A DNA stretch of 64,000 nt from DAINRZ01 sp964634885. GTDB taxonomy: Bacteria; Bacteroidota; Ignavibacteria; Kapaibacteriales; UBA2268. The stretch spans positions 62,001 through 126,000 of the forward strand of contig CAZWLN010000002.1 of the NCBI GenBank assembly GCA_964634885.1, read 5' to 3'. Shown here piece by piece: positions 1 to 8,400 of the stretch (positions are counted from its first letter, which is position 1; the number at the start of each line of letters is the position of its first letter). The notes under the pieces are model-generated. The model was not told the origin of the DNA, searched no databases, and saw nothing but the letters and a program-made list of their open reading frames with translations. The translations under genes were made by a program, and so were the position numbers.

Positions 1-1586
1 TAAGCTTCATTTGAGAGTACCAGCCAGATATTGTTGTTTTTATCATAGTTCATGTCCTGAAGCATTTTAAATGGCCAGTCATGTTTGAACAGCTCGAATT
101 GATCCGTTTCCCTGCTGAAACGGATTATTTCATTTTTAGTTCCTATCCAGATATTATTATTCGGGTCGGTTTTAATAACATTGCAATCCCCCGATGTTGC
201 TTTCATATCCGTCATGCTGTACTGTTTCCAGTTAGAGCCGTCAAACCTGTAAACGGGCGATTTTTTCCCATTTGTTGCTACCCAGATGTTATTATTCAGG
301 TCAACACAAATATCATTGACAAAAACTCCGGCCAGGTAATCCCTGAATTCTTCTTTTTCTGTGTCAAACCTGATTACGCAAGAGTTGGTACCTATCCAAA
401 TGTTACCGGATGAATCCAGGGCTATGCAGTAAGGATAGGCCAGAGTCGGGTGCAAGTCTTCAGGGTAATTGCGTATAATCCCATTTTCTATGCAACTAAT
501 TCCACTTGAGTTCTCGCGATTAGGATAGGGACAGAACTGGGCAATCCATACCCTGTTTTTCCTGTCTGTAAGTATCTCCGTGATATTATTTTCAATCAGG
601 CCGTCCCCGATTTTATAGCCTTTGAATATACCATCCTCGTAACAGGTTATGCCGGGATGAGAAGCAAGCCATACGGTATTGTCGGGTGCAATATAATAGC
701 CCCTGAATTCGTAGCAATAGAGCGGATTGACGCAGGTACTGCCGGAACAACTCCAGTCATACTCCATTTTGACAAATGAAGAACCTTTGAATCTGCAGAG
801 ATTATATGTACCTGCTGTCCACAACGTGCCGTCCGGAGTAATAAAGTGGATGTCACAGCTGATCTCTGTAGAGCCGTTTTTCGTAGTTTCATATTCAAGG
901 TAAAACGACTTATCCTTGTTTCTTACGATTATTTTTTTATTAATCCCAACAAGGTAATAGAGACCATCATTGTCGCTGTAGTAGAACCCGGAAATAGGAT
1001 TTGTCCCGATTCCAAATTCATCGTTGAATTCGAGTTGGTCGCTATTCAATTTGTAGAGCCCCTTGTTTGTTGCTGCCCACCTGATTGTGCCGTTTTTAAT
1101 GTCGAGGCTGTTAACAGTATTACTTGTATAGCTTTTAATCAGTTTAAAGTCACTTCCGTATTTTCTTAAACCAAGATTTCCGTAAAGCCATACATTATCC
1201 TGTCCATCAATATAAAACTTCACATTGTTGTAAGGCCTGATATTCGGCTCTGTCAGAACTTTCCAGTTTCCATCCTTAAAAGAAAGCAGTGTCGTCTCAT
1301 TGTTGAAGTTTCTGCTAATCATTAAAAGTGTACCCTTGCTGTCAAAGGCGATTGAAGAAATTGGAGGACAATAGTCGCAGTTCATGAACGGATGGCCATA
1401 ATTTTCCTTAATACCGGTTTTGGGATTATACCTGATTAAACCGTCGAATTGAGTGCCGATCCACAGGTCGTCTCCACTGCTTGTAAGCGAACAGGTATAG
1501 GTTGCACCGAAAATATGCTGCCAGTCTTCTGCGCGGGCAGATGTAACAATTATAAGGCAAGTTAGAAAAGGTAATAAATATTTCAT
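1..1586 (-). CDS. Secreted two-component-regulator-type propeller protein, C-terminus off the window edge
   Basis: An open frame with no stop runs from an ATG at 1586 to the left edge (528 codons plus two bases), so the gene is 3'-truncated by the window. Residues 1-19 (MKYLLPFLTCLIIVTSARA) form a signal peptide. The rest is a series of short blades of the Reg_prop type, seen as repeated phrases such as DDLWIGTQFDGLIRYNP, GNIWIGTNSCVIRFD and NNIWIGTKNEIIRF, which normally build one or two seven-bladed beta-propellers. In known families such blades form the sensor half of hybrid two-component systems or stand alone in secreted proteins. Whether a histidine kinase, membrane segment or T9SS sorting domain follows cannot be seen. 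The signal peptide and the T9SS-rich surroundings make a free secreted propeller at least as likely as a sensor kinase. Function unknown. Confidence 0.85.
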   Translation of the reverse strand, partial: MKYLLPFLTCLIIVTSARAEDWQHIFGATYTCSLTSSGDDLWIGTQFDGLIRYNPKTGIKENYGHPFMNCDYCPPISSIAFDSKGTLLMISRNFNNETTLLSFKDGNWKVLTEPNIRPYNNVKFYIDGQDNVWLYGNLGLRKYGSDFKLIKSYTSNTVNSLDIKNGTIRWAATNKGLYKLNSDQLEFNDEFGIGTNPISGFYYSDNDGLYYLVGINKKIIVRNKDKSFYLEYETTKNGSTEISCDIHFITPDGTLWTAGTYNLCRFKGSSFVKMEYDWSCSGSTCVNPLYCYEFRGYYIAPDNTVWLASHPGITCYEDGIFKGYKIGDGLIENNITEILTDRKNRVWIAQFCPYPNRENSSGISCIENGIIRNYPEDLHPTLAYPYCIALDSSGNIWIGTNSCVIRFDTEKEEFRDYLAGVFVNDICVDLNNNIWVATNGKKSPVYRFDGSNWKQYSMTDMKATSGDCNVIKTDPNNNIWIGTKNEIIRFSRETDQFELFKHDWPFKMLQDMNYDKNNNIWLVLSNEA

Positions 1587-1757
1587 GGGCTCCCTCAATA
1601 TTAATCAATGAAATAATTACATATTAAAACAATATCCGTCCATTTAATGTTAAATCGATAAAGTACTAATAATATTATATAATAATTTATGATTATTTAG
1701 AATTACAAGAAAATAAATGAAATATGTGTGTTTTTCTCCCGCAATAAAAAAAAACAT

Positions 1758-1788
1758 TTTGCAATTTAAAAAAATGTTCTTAATTTTG
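1758..1788 (+). promoter_or_regulatory. Bacteroidota-type promoter for the tRNA pair
   Basis: TTTG at 1758-1761, exactly 19 bases, then TAATTTTG at 1781-1788. This matches the Bacteroidota housekeeping sigma consensus TTTG-N19-TAnnTTTG at every specified base. The first tRNA begins 13 bases after the -7 box, leaving a leader of only a few bases, as expected for a tRNA operon. Confidence 0.8.
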
Positions 1789-1801
1789 TATCTCTTTAAG
1801 A

Positions 1802-1876
1802 GGGCGAGTAGCTCAGCTGGTCTAGAGCATCTGCCTTACAAGCAGAGGGTCGGGAGTTCGACTCTCTCCTCGCCCA
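1802..1876 (+). tRNA. tRNA-Val (anticodon TAC)
   Basis: A 75-base cloverleaf. The acceptor stem GGGCGAG (1802-1808) pairs fully with CTCGCCC (1869-1875), with discriminator A at 1876. The anticodon loop CTTACAA gives anticodon TAC, which reads GTA valine codons. The T arm contains GGTTCGA-like sequence (gagttcgactc). The CCA end is not encoded. It is the first gene of a two-tRNA unit with tRNA-Leu. Confidence 0.95.
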
Positions 1877-1877
1877 C

Positions 1878-1901
1878 AAAAAACCCCACGAGGGGTTTTT
1901 T
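1878..1901 (+). terminator. Symmetric hairpin with T-run between the two tRNAs
   Basis: AAAAAACCCC (1878-1887), loop ACGA, then GGGGTTTTTT (1892-1901). The stem has A-runs on one side and T-runs on the other, so it could act as an intrinsic terminator in either direction. It lies two bases after tRNA-Val and eleven before tRNA-Leu, so it may attenuate tRNA-Leu transcription or act as an RNA-processing structure. Confidence 0.6.
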
Positions 1902-1911
1902 TGTAAGCCAT

Positions 1912-1996
1912 GCAGGAGTGGCGGAACTGGCAGACGCGCTGGACTCAAAATCCAGTGGGCTCATCACCCGTGAGGGTTCGACTCCCTCCTTCTGCA
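1912..1996 (+). tRNA. tRNA-Leu (anticodon CAA)
   Basis: An 85-base class II tRNA with a long variable arm. The acceptor GCAGGAG (1912-1918) pairs with CTTCTGC (1989-1995) with one G-T wobble; discriminator A is at 1996. The anticodon stem-loop CTGGA-CTCAAAA-TCCAG gives anticodon CAA, reading TTG leucine codons. The CCA end is not encoded. It probably shares the promoter in front of tRNA-Val. Confidence 0.95.
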
Positions 1997-2168
1997 CTGA
2001 ATACAATCTGATTCAATTCATTTTGCTAATATAAGAATTATTGCGGGCAGTGCTTAATGCAATAGTCAGGCAACAATAGCTTTGTAGGAAAGAAATGCCT
2101 TTACAGGCTTGCAGATTACTCTGATGCGGGTTTCTGCCGGATACCTGCTATCCATTAATTTTATTTAA

Positions 2169-2198
2169 TTTGTATTAAAGCTAATATTCTTTAATTTG
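2169..2198 (+). promoter_or_regulatory. Probable promoter of the GIDE-domain gene
   Basis: TTTG at 2169-2172, 18 bases, then TTAATTTG at 2191-2198. The -7 box differs from TAnnTTTG only at the second base. The ATG of the following gene is 63 bases downstream of the box, and an AAAGG ribosome-binding site lies at 2251-2255. Confidence 0.4.
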
Positions 2199-2260
2199 GT
2201 TGTATAGTGGATATGACTGGCGGCTATAATTATTTTTTAATTTAATTTATAAAGGTTGCT

Positions 2261-3049
2261 ATGTGGTTGATTATTATTGTCGGTATTGTACTACTGGTCT
2301 TTGCTTATATCAAAAATAAAGAGTATTTGAATAGTGTGAAAGTCGTTGAACACCTGAAATTCCTGCCTTTATTGCCGGTGAAGGAATTGAAAGAATTGAT
2401 GGTCAATCGTGCCGATGCCGAATCATTCAATCAGGTGGTTGATTTCTGCGGCACTATCGACCCGAATAGCGTCATTGCCGGTGAATATTCCGGCAGTAAT
2501 TGTATTTATTATGAGATTAAAGAAACCGAATTGTATGAACAATCCTATTACAAAGACAAGGGCAACTACTCTGTAAGGAAGAGCCGTAAAGGCACCAGGA
2601 TTGTGAATCATTCGGAGTGCTACTGCAAATTCAGTTTATTAGACAAAGATGGCGGGTGCATAATAGTTGAGCCGTCCGATTATAAATATACCAATCTTGA
2701 AACTACATATAGTCATTACGAACCTTACGACGGCAATTCCGGAAGGGACTATCAAGTCCTTGGCCATACAATTGAGGAAAAGGCCTTTTTGGCAGATAAA
2801 CCCTTGTATGTCGCAGGGAGTATTAAATTGGAAAATGACGAGTTAATAATAAGCAGACCTGAAGATAAACAAAGCCCGTTTATTATTTCGAACAAGACAA
2901 AAGATGAAAATATCGTCGATTTGACTAAGAAATCCAGGACAATACGTTTTTTGAGTATTTTTTTCCTGATAACCGGTTGCATAGGTGTTTTGGCCGGCAT
3001 TGTCCTGACAATATTACAGCTGCTTGGAATAATACAATTAAAGCAATAA
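2261..3049 (+). CDS. GIDE-domain membrane protein (bacterial relative of mitochondrial MULAN/MUL1)
   Basis: 262 residues with a start well supported by AAAGG five bases before the ATG. Residues 1-17 are a membrane anchor and residues 229-258 a second hydrophobic segment. The part between, especially residues 78-220, fits the GIDE domain (PF12483): a YYE tract near residue 83, a GHTIEEKAFLADKPLYVAGS tract at 168-187, and a SPFIIS tract before the second membrane segment. The eukaryotic family member MUL1 has this same domain between two membrane helices, followed by a RING finger. Here there is no RING finger and the chain ends right after the second helix, so it is not a ubiquitin ligase despite the usual database label. 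Molecular function in bacteria is unknown. It stands alone with its own promoter. Confidence 0.75.
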   Translation: MWLIIIVGIVLLVFAYIKNKEYLNSVKVVEHLKFLPLLPVKELKELMVNRADAESFNQVVDFCGTIDPNSVIAGEYSGSNCIYYEIKETELYEQSYYKDKGNYSVRKSRKGTRIVNHSECYCKFSLLDKDGGCIIVEPSDYKYTNLETTYSHYEPYDGNSGRDYQVLGHTIEEKAFLADKPLYVAGSIKLENDELIISRPEDKQSPFIISNKTKDENIVDLTKKSRTIRFLSIFFLITGCIGVLAGIVLTILQLLGIIQLKQ

Positions 3050-3395
3050 CTGAGGGCTTTTACCCTGTCTGATTAAAAAACAGCAGGCAGTGGATGAATT
3101 CATCATTCGACAGAGACGGATTCCTCTAATACCGGCTGTTCGCTACAGCTTCATGGCTTGAAACGGATGAGCACACTGCATCAACCGGAATTGCAGCTGT
3201 TATTATTCCTTCCGTATTGTTCCCGTACTGATATTTACTTGTATTCCCAATATTCTCGAGCTAAGCGGCATCGGCGATCATGAAGTGTACACAATAACCC
3301 GTGAGCCAGGAGTAGCCGAACCTGTTACAGCCGCTTTCCACTATGCCTTAACATAAGGTTGCCGTCGGTTCAAAACCGAATGTCCGCTATCTGTT
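3050..3395. other. Gene-free stretch
   Basis: 346 bases between the GIDE gene and the 3' end of the GYD gene. No open frame with a ribosome-binding site was found. The base composition at 3110-3360 is as GC-rich as the coding regions, and one plus-strand frame near 3250-3350 reads protein-like for about 30 residues before a stop, so a decayed gene fragment is possible but cannot be named. Confidence 0.4.
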
Positions 3396-3692
3396 CTATA
3401 TCTCTTCGATTAACTCCAGGAACTGTTTGTAAGGTATGGCTGTAAGGCTTACGGCTTCGAAAGCCCCGTACTTCCGGCTGATCATCGATATCTTCGCTGC
3501 CGTCTCTGCGTCGGGCGCCTCATAAATATCGAGGAAGTCATACTGTCCGAGTATGGCGTAGTGTGCGATGAATTTCACATCGGGGCATTTGTTCCTGACG
3601 TCGTCGAGCCATTCCCTGCCTAATTTTTCCCTGTCTTTTACCTGCATTGATACCTGGGGCGCCAGCTTGGTCATTAAAATGAATGTTTTCAT
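3396..3692 (-). CDS. GYD domain protein
   Basis: 98 residues, preceded by a strong AGGAGG ribosome-binding site. The sequence fits the GYD family (PF08734): an N-terminal strand FILMTKL, and the central phrase HYAILGQYDFLDIYEAPD that contains the G-x-YD signature, followed by a helix and a C-terminal strand (AVSLTAIPYKQFLELIEE). GYD proteins are small ferredoxin-like alpha/beta folds of about 95-105 residues with no settled biochemical role, so the length is normal. It is monocistronic, on the opposite strand from both neighbours. Confidence 0.85.
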   Translation of the reverse strand: MKTFILMTKLAPQVSMQVKDREKLGREWLDDVRNKCPDVKFIAHYAILGQYDFLDIYEAPDAETAAKISMISRKYGAFEAVSLTAIPYKQFLELIEEI

Positions 3693-4002
3693 TGTCAGCC
3701 TCCTGAATTATCCGGTAATTAATTTATTTATTGCAGTCAGATGACCTGTTGCCATAGTAAATAGATTGCCTTAAGATTTTCCGGGGTGCCTCTCCGGTAA
3801 AAAAACAATAATGCATACCAAAGAACACTATTTTTGTAAGATAAGCTATTTCGGGAAATTTATCAACAGGAAAATCCGTAAATATGTATTTTTTCGGAGA
3901 AGTTCTTAATCGGAGACAGATGAAAATTAATATTCGCTATTTGAAGTATGTAAGTAATAATTGAAAGATAAATACTAATATATTGAAGCTGTCTCATCCC
4001 GG

Positions 4003-4136
4003 CCTTCCCCAAGGGGAATTATTCCCCAGGGGGAAGGGGCAGAAGCACGGAGAACCTTCCGAAGGCTGCCATTCCTTCGGAAGGTTAACGACGGGCAACA
4101 CGTAAGATGGACTCCACCTCAGAGGTTGAGTCCATC
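4003..4136. repeat. Cluster of three intergenic palindromes
   Basis: Three hairpins follow one another in the 596-base gap 3693-4288. First, 4003-4039: CCTTCCCC with GGGGAAGG around an inner GGGGAAT/ATTCCCC. Second, 4053-4086: AACCTTCCGAAGG and CCTTCGGAAGGTT, a perfect 13-base inverted repeat with an 8-base loop. Third, 4106-4136: GATGGACTC and GAGTCCATC around ACCTC/GAGGT, a 14-pair stem with one mismatch. None is followed by a T-run, so they are not intrinsic terminators. The first unit recurs near 24.1, 24.2 and 30.4 kb, so this is a dispersed repeat family. The rest of the gap is AT-rich with nothing recognisable. Confidence 0.85.
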
Positions 4137-4288
4137 ATCAGAAAGCCGGGGCATTCTTCTTTCTATGAATCTTCCGTATTGAAAAAATTTACTAATGATT
4201 CTTTCGTATTTATGTATATTGAAATATGCCGTTTGGCTGAATGATAAAGAATAAAATTTGAATTTTTTCTTAATAAGCTGAGAGTAAC

Positions 4289-5032
4289 ATGGCAATAATA
4301 AAAACAAGCGGTACGGACGAGACTATTAAAGACTGCATCCTTTGCGGCGATGAACTCATTTCCCTCGGGGTGGTGAAAGAAGAATTGTGCGACTATTGCG
4401 GGAAGAAATCATCTGTATCCCACCAATGCCGTAATAGCCATTATATATGCGATCGATGCCTTACCATGACTGCTGACGAACATATTAAACAATTATGCCT
4501 GAAGTACCGTGGTACTGACCCGGTTGCCCTTGCAGTACAGATCATGAATTCACCCGTTGTCGGCATTCACGGTGTTGAACACCACTTCATCGTCCCCGCA
4601 GTGATGCTTACAGTCCTGCACAATAGCGGGAAGATCAATGCCGAACCGGCCTGGTTGCTGGATCTTGCAGAAAAACGGGCCACAGAAGAATCTCCCCTGA
4701 AGTGCGAGTATGACAAAGGCAATTGCGGCGCCGCTGTCGGTACCGGCATTTTTCTCGATATTTTTCTCAGCCGTATGCCATACGCAGACCAGACAAAGTC
4801 CGCTGTGAAGGCTGTCGTTGACGACGCCCTGAGAATCATCAGGGAGAGCCACGGGCCACGCTGCTGCAAGAGGGATACCTACCTCTCACTCGAAACGATT
4901 GTGCGCTATCTCAACGAAAAACACGGCACTAATCTGCCTCTGTCCGAAGCAAAGTGCACTTTCTCCCTGCGGAACGATTCCTGCGGCAGGGAGGGTTGTA
5001 ATTACTACAACATCAGCAATGACCTGGTCTGA
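4289..5032 (+). CDS. DUF5714-like cysteine-rich zinc protein
   Basis: 247 residues. The N-terminus carries paired cysteines typical of zinc ribbons (C16/C19, C34/C37, C47, C54/C57, with H51 between). The rest is mostly helical and contains a G-x-CG-AVGTGIF phrase near residues 147-156, and HGPRCCKRDTY near 189-199 with a double cysteine. This pattern resembles the DUF5714 family, found alone or fused to methyltransferases in anaerobes; that assignment is from memory of the family and not from a search. The C-terminal tail adds more cysteines (KCTFS, SCGREGCNYY), suggesting a second metal site. No operon partner: the next gene is 368 bases away. Function unknown; a redox or metal-binding role is inferred. 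Confidence 0.6.
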   Translation: MAIIKTSGTDETIKDCILCGDELISLGVVKEELCDYCGKKSSVSHQCRNSHYICDRCLTMTADEHIKQLCLKYRGTDPVALAVQIMNSPVVGIHGVEHHFIVPAVMLTVLHNSGKINAEPAWLLDLAEKRATEESPLKCEYDKGNCGAAVGTGIFLDIFLSRMPYADQTKSAVKAVVDDALRIIRESHGPRCCKRDTYLSLETIVRYLNEKHGTNLPLSEAKCTFSLRNDSCGREGCNYYNISNDLV

Positions 5033-5301
5033 AGCCCTGGAATATTTTGGGGGAACACCGTTTAAAACATCACAATCTGATATTTCGCAAAAATAATTGT
5101 AATGTGATTATATTTTTAGCCATTTGATTATTAACATCACTAATATTTTCCCGGCAGAATATGCTAACTAATTGATATTATATTGACTAACGATGAATGA
5201 TAACAGATGGCACATTTGTTGTCAACAGGGTAAATGAGTTTATTATTAAGATTGTCCGGCGAATGTCGAATAATCTATTATTGAAAATTTTGAAGGATAG
5301 C

Positions 5302-5332
5302 TTTGGCTAAATAATTATAATTGATTAATTTG
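5302..5332 (+). promoter_or_regulatory. Probable promoter of the first giant secreted protein
   Basis: TTTG at 5302-5305, exactly 19 bases, then TTAATTTG at 5325-5332, one base away from TAnnTTTG. It has the same -7 box as the candidate promoter at 2191-2198. The ATG at 5401 follows with GGAGG at 5392-5396. The remainder of 5033-5300 is AT-rich and holds nothing else recognisable. Confidence 0.45.
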
Positions 5333-5400
5333 AGATTAGCCATAGCATATAAACTGAAATATTATATAATATGATATGGCTGATTCATTATGGAGGATGA

Positions 5401-8400
5401 ATGAAGAGTGTTTCCGTTTTGGGGAATATTTATAAATACGGACTATGGATTGCGTTGCTGTTGCTCATCATTGTGGGAGACCTGTACCCACAGGCGGGCA
5501 GCTATCAATTTACGCTGAAACACAGGCGCTGCTATGACCAGATCCATGTGGAAGTGTGGGCTAAAGCGCTGAACGACAGTGTACCGAAACTCGGGCACGC
5601 TTCACTTGTCGTACGCTATAATACACAGTATCTCAACCCAAGCATTACACAGTCCACAATACAGACTGACAGCGTCAATTACCTCATCAACCAGGCCAAT
5701 CCCATCGACGCCATTACTTCTCCATACAGCAGCACAAACGGCTACAGTCCCATCGTATATAAATTCTACGGCCAGGGCTACTTCTCCCTCGAAATCGTAC
5801 TGGCTAATCTCGGCGAAGGTGGTTTCGCCCCTTCTGCAACCGGCAACGGCACTTTTGTCGGGAAAATGGTATTCGACATCATCGGCAATCCGGGTGAAAG
5901 CAGTACTTCCGACATTACCTGGAGCAAGTCCACCAGCCTCGAACCCGGAGACATCCGTATTTTCGACGTTGACGGCAACGACGTTAAGTCAAAAACGACT
6001 TTCAAAGACCCTGCGAGCTTCAATATTCTCGGAGTAACGCTTCTGTCCCCGAGTAAATACGGCCAGGTAATCGACAGGGACCAGAACTACAGGTCACTGT
6101 CAAACAGCTATTCCGGCGGAGGCTACCCTGTGTACTTCGAAAGAAGCATCAATCCGGCAGCTTACACCTCGCCTGTCGATGAGGACCTGGGTTACAGCCT
6201 GGAATACTCCACCGACAACGGCTCGAACTGGCAGTCTCTCGGAAGAGTCTCGGAAACGAACAGGACTTCGTCGTCGGCGGGGAAAGATACGAAATACCTT
6301 ACAGGCGAGATTTTCAATCCTGCCTCCGGTTCCGCTTACACCATTACTACTGAGAACGGCGCCAAACTTGACAATACAAATTACAGGAAGCCGGTCAGGG
6401 TGATATGGGCAAAGAATCCCAATTTCATTCAACGCTCGGAACAGGCAAGGATCAGGATTACCAAACTCAACGGTTCCGTTCTTACGGAGCTGGACTCCCG
6501 CACCAAGGATGTATATACCGACATGAGCGATTCTACCCTTGTGCTGGGAAGGTTGTTTTTTACCCAGTTAAACGGCGCTAACCAATACCTGAAAACCCGC
6601 GACAATATCAGCAATTCCACACAATTGACCGTAGAAGGCTGGATTAATCTCAACGGTGCACAGGCAGCCGGTTCCGAACCGGCAATCATCGCCAGCAGCG
6701 CCGGTCCCGGAGCCACTGAGCTCTACGGGTCGAAAGAAGGTGCCTGGATGATGTACCTGAAAGACGGCACCATTCCTGCCTTCAGGGCCCGCGAACTTGA
6801 AGGAAGAGGCAATAGCGGCTACCTGGCCCAACTCCAGGCTTACCAGCTCGACGCGCTGACGCCTGTCTCTGCAGCCGAGCCTCTGAGCGCTGCCCACTCC
6901 CTCAATTGGGTACATCTGGCTGCTACTGTCAAAGATAATACCGCCAAGCTCTATGTTAACGGCGAACTCGTCGATCAGTACACCAATACAGACGCTGCCG
7001 ACATCAGGCTGCTTACTACCGACCACCCAATCTGGATTGGGGTCAACCCTAATACCACAATCGACAATGTTGACTTCCTGAATGCAGGCATCAAAAGCTT
7101 CAGGGTATGGAGGATTGCCCTGTCCCAGGATGAGATCAGGCAGAGAGCCTCCGGTGTCGTAGAGCCGGACAACGTGAGCACTTACGGGGACCTCAGAAGA
7201 GGCCTCGACCTCTATTATACCTTCGAAGGCGATGCAATCGACTATGCCGACGACGGAACCTACCAGTTCGGCGCGAACGGCGTTGACTATTCGAAAGCAG
7301 GGGTCATCAGCAACGATGCTATAAAATTCAGGCCCGACCAGCCGCATATCAATCTTACTTCGCCCGCTGCCGGCGTTGGAGCCCTTAACAGGCAGGGTGA
7401 AACCTTCCCGGTCAGGTGGATTTCATACGGCATCGGCGACATTACCAAGACCGGCACAAAGGACGTTGAAATCGAATACACAATCGACGGCGGCGAGAGC
7501 TGGGTACTGGCGAAGAATGCTTCAGGCAAAGAACTCGGAGGTACCAATGCCGTCGATGTGGAAGCTACCTCTGCCGTCTGGTCTCCCTATTTGAACAACA
7601 GTACAGCGGCCAACCTCAGGACCATTAATCCCTATTCCCACAAGACTGTGATGCGCATCAGAGGTACGGAAGCCAACACACAGTCGAACCTGTCCGACGA
7701 ATCTGGCGATTTCTTTGTTGCTCCCTATTTTGCCCTCAGGAAGGAAGCAGGGACAAAAATTGTACTCAATGGTACTGACGGTACGAACATCACTGGCAAC
7801 ACCTTCTACGTCGAAGCATGGATCAGGCCTTACCGCTTCCCGACGACAGAAGAAGGATTCTTTCCTATCGTCAATAAAATGGACAGTACCGCAAACACCT
7901 ATCATTACTCACTGAGCATGAACGACAACGGGACGCTTACATTCCTTCTCACCGACAACAAAGGCAATGTCAGGATTGCAAACAGCGATACACTCCGGAA
8001 AATTACCATACCCAATACAATGGCTCTCGATACTCCCTGGACACACGTCGGTGTGTTCGTCGATCTTCAGAACGGCAACAGCAAATCCATTGTCCTGTTC
8101 TATATCGACGGCAATGTCCAGGACGGCGATTCCATCAAATACCAGCTCGGCGACTCACTGAAGGTCTCCGGCTCAAACGACTATGCAACCTACATCGGCT
8201 ACAAGCCGGCAATCGGTGGCGGAACAGCAGCGCTCATCCCCGCTGTTAAGAACGGCAGCCCCAGAGTGCAGGCTTCACCACTGGAAGTTACCGATTCGAG
8301 AGGTTTTGAAGGCGAGCTGCGCGATGTGAGGATTTGGAGCTCTACTCCCAACGATTACGCCAGTAGCGGTACCCAGGCCAGCCCATCGGCGCTTACCAAT

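Noticed and set aside
1717..2034. Open frame of 105 codons over the tRNA region
   Set aside because: It runs through both tRNA genes and the hairpin between them; no ribosome-binding site.
3110..3360. Possible remnant of a protein gene
   Set aside because: Only about 30 protein-like residues in one frame and no recognisable family; could not be supported as a pseudogene.
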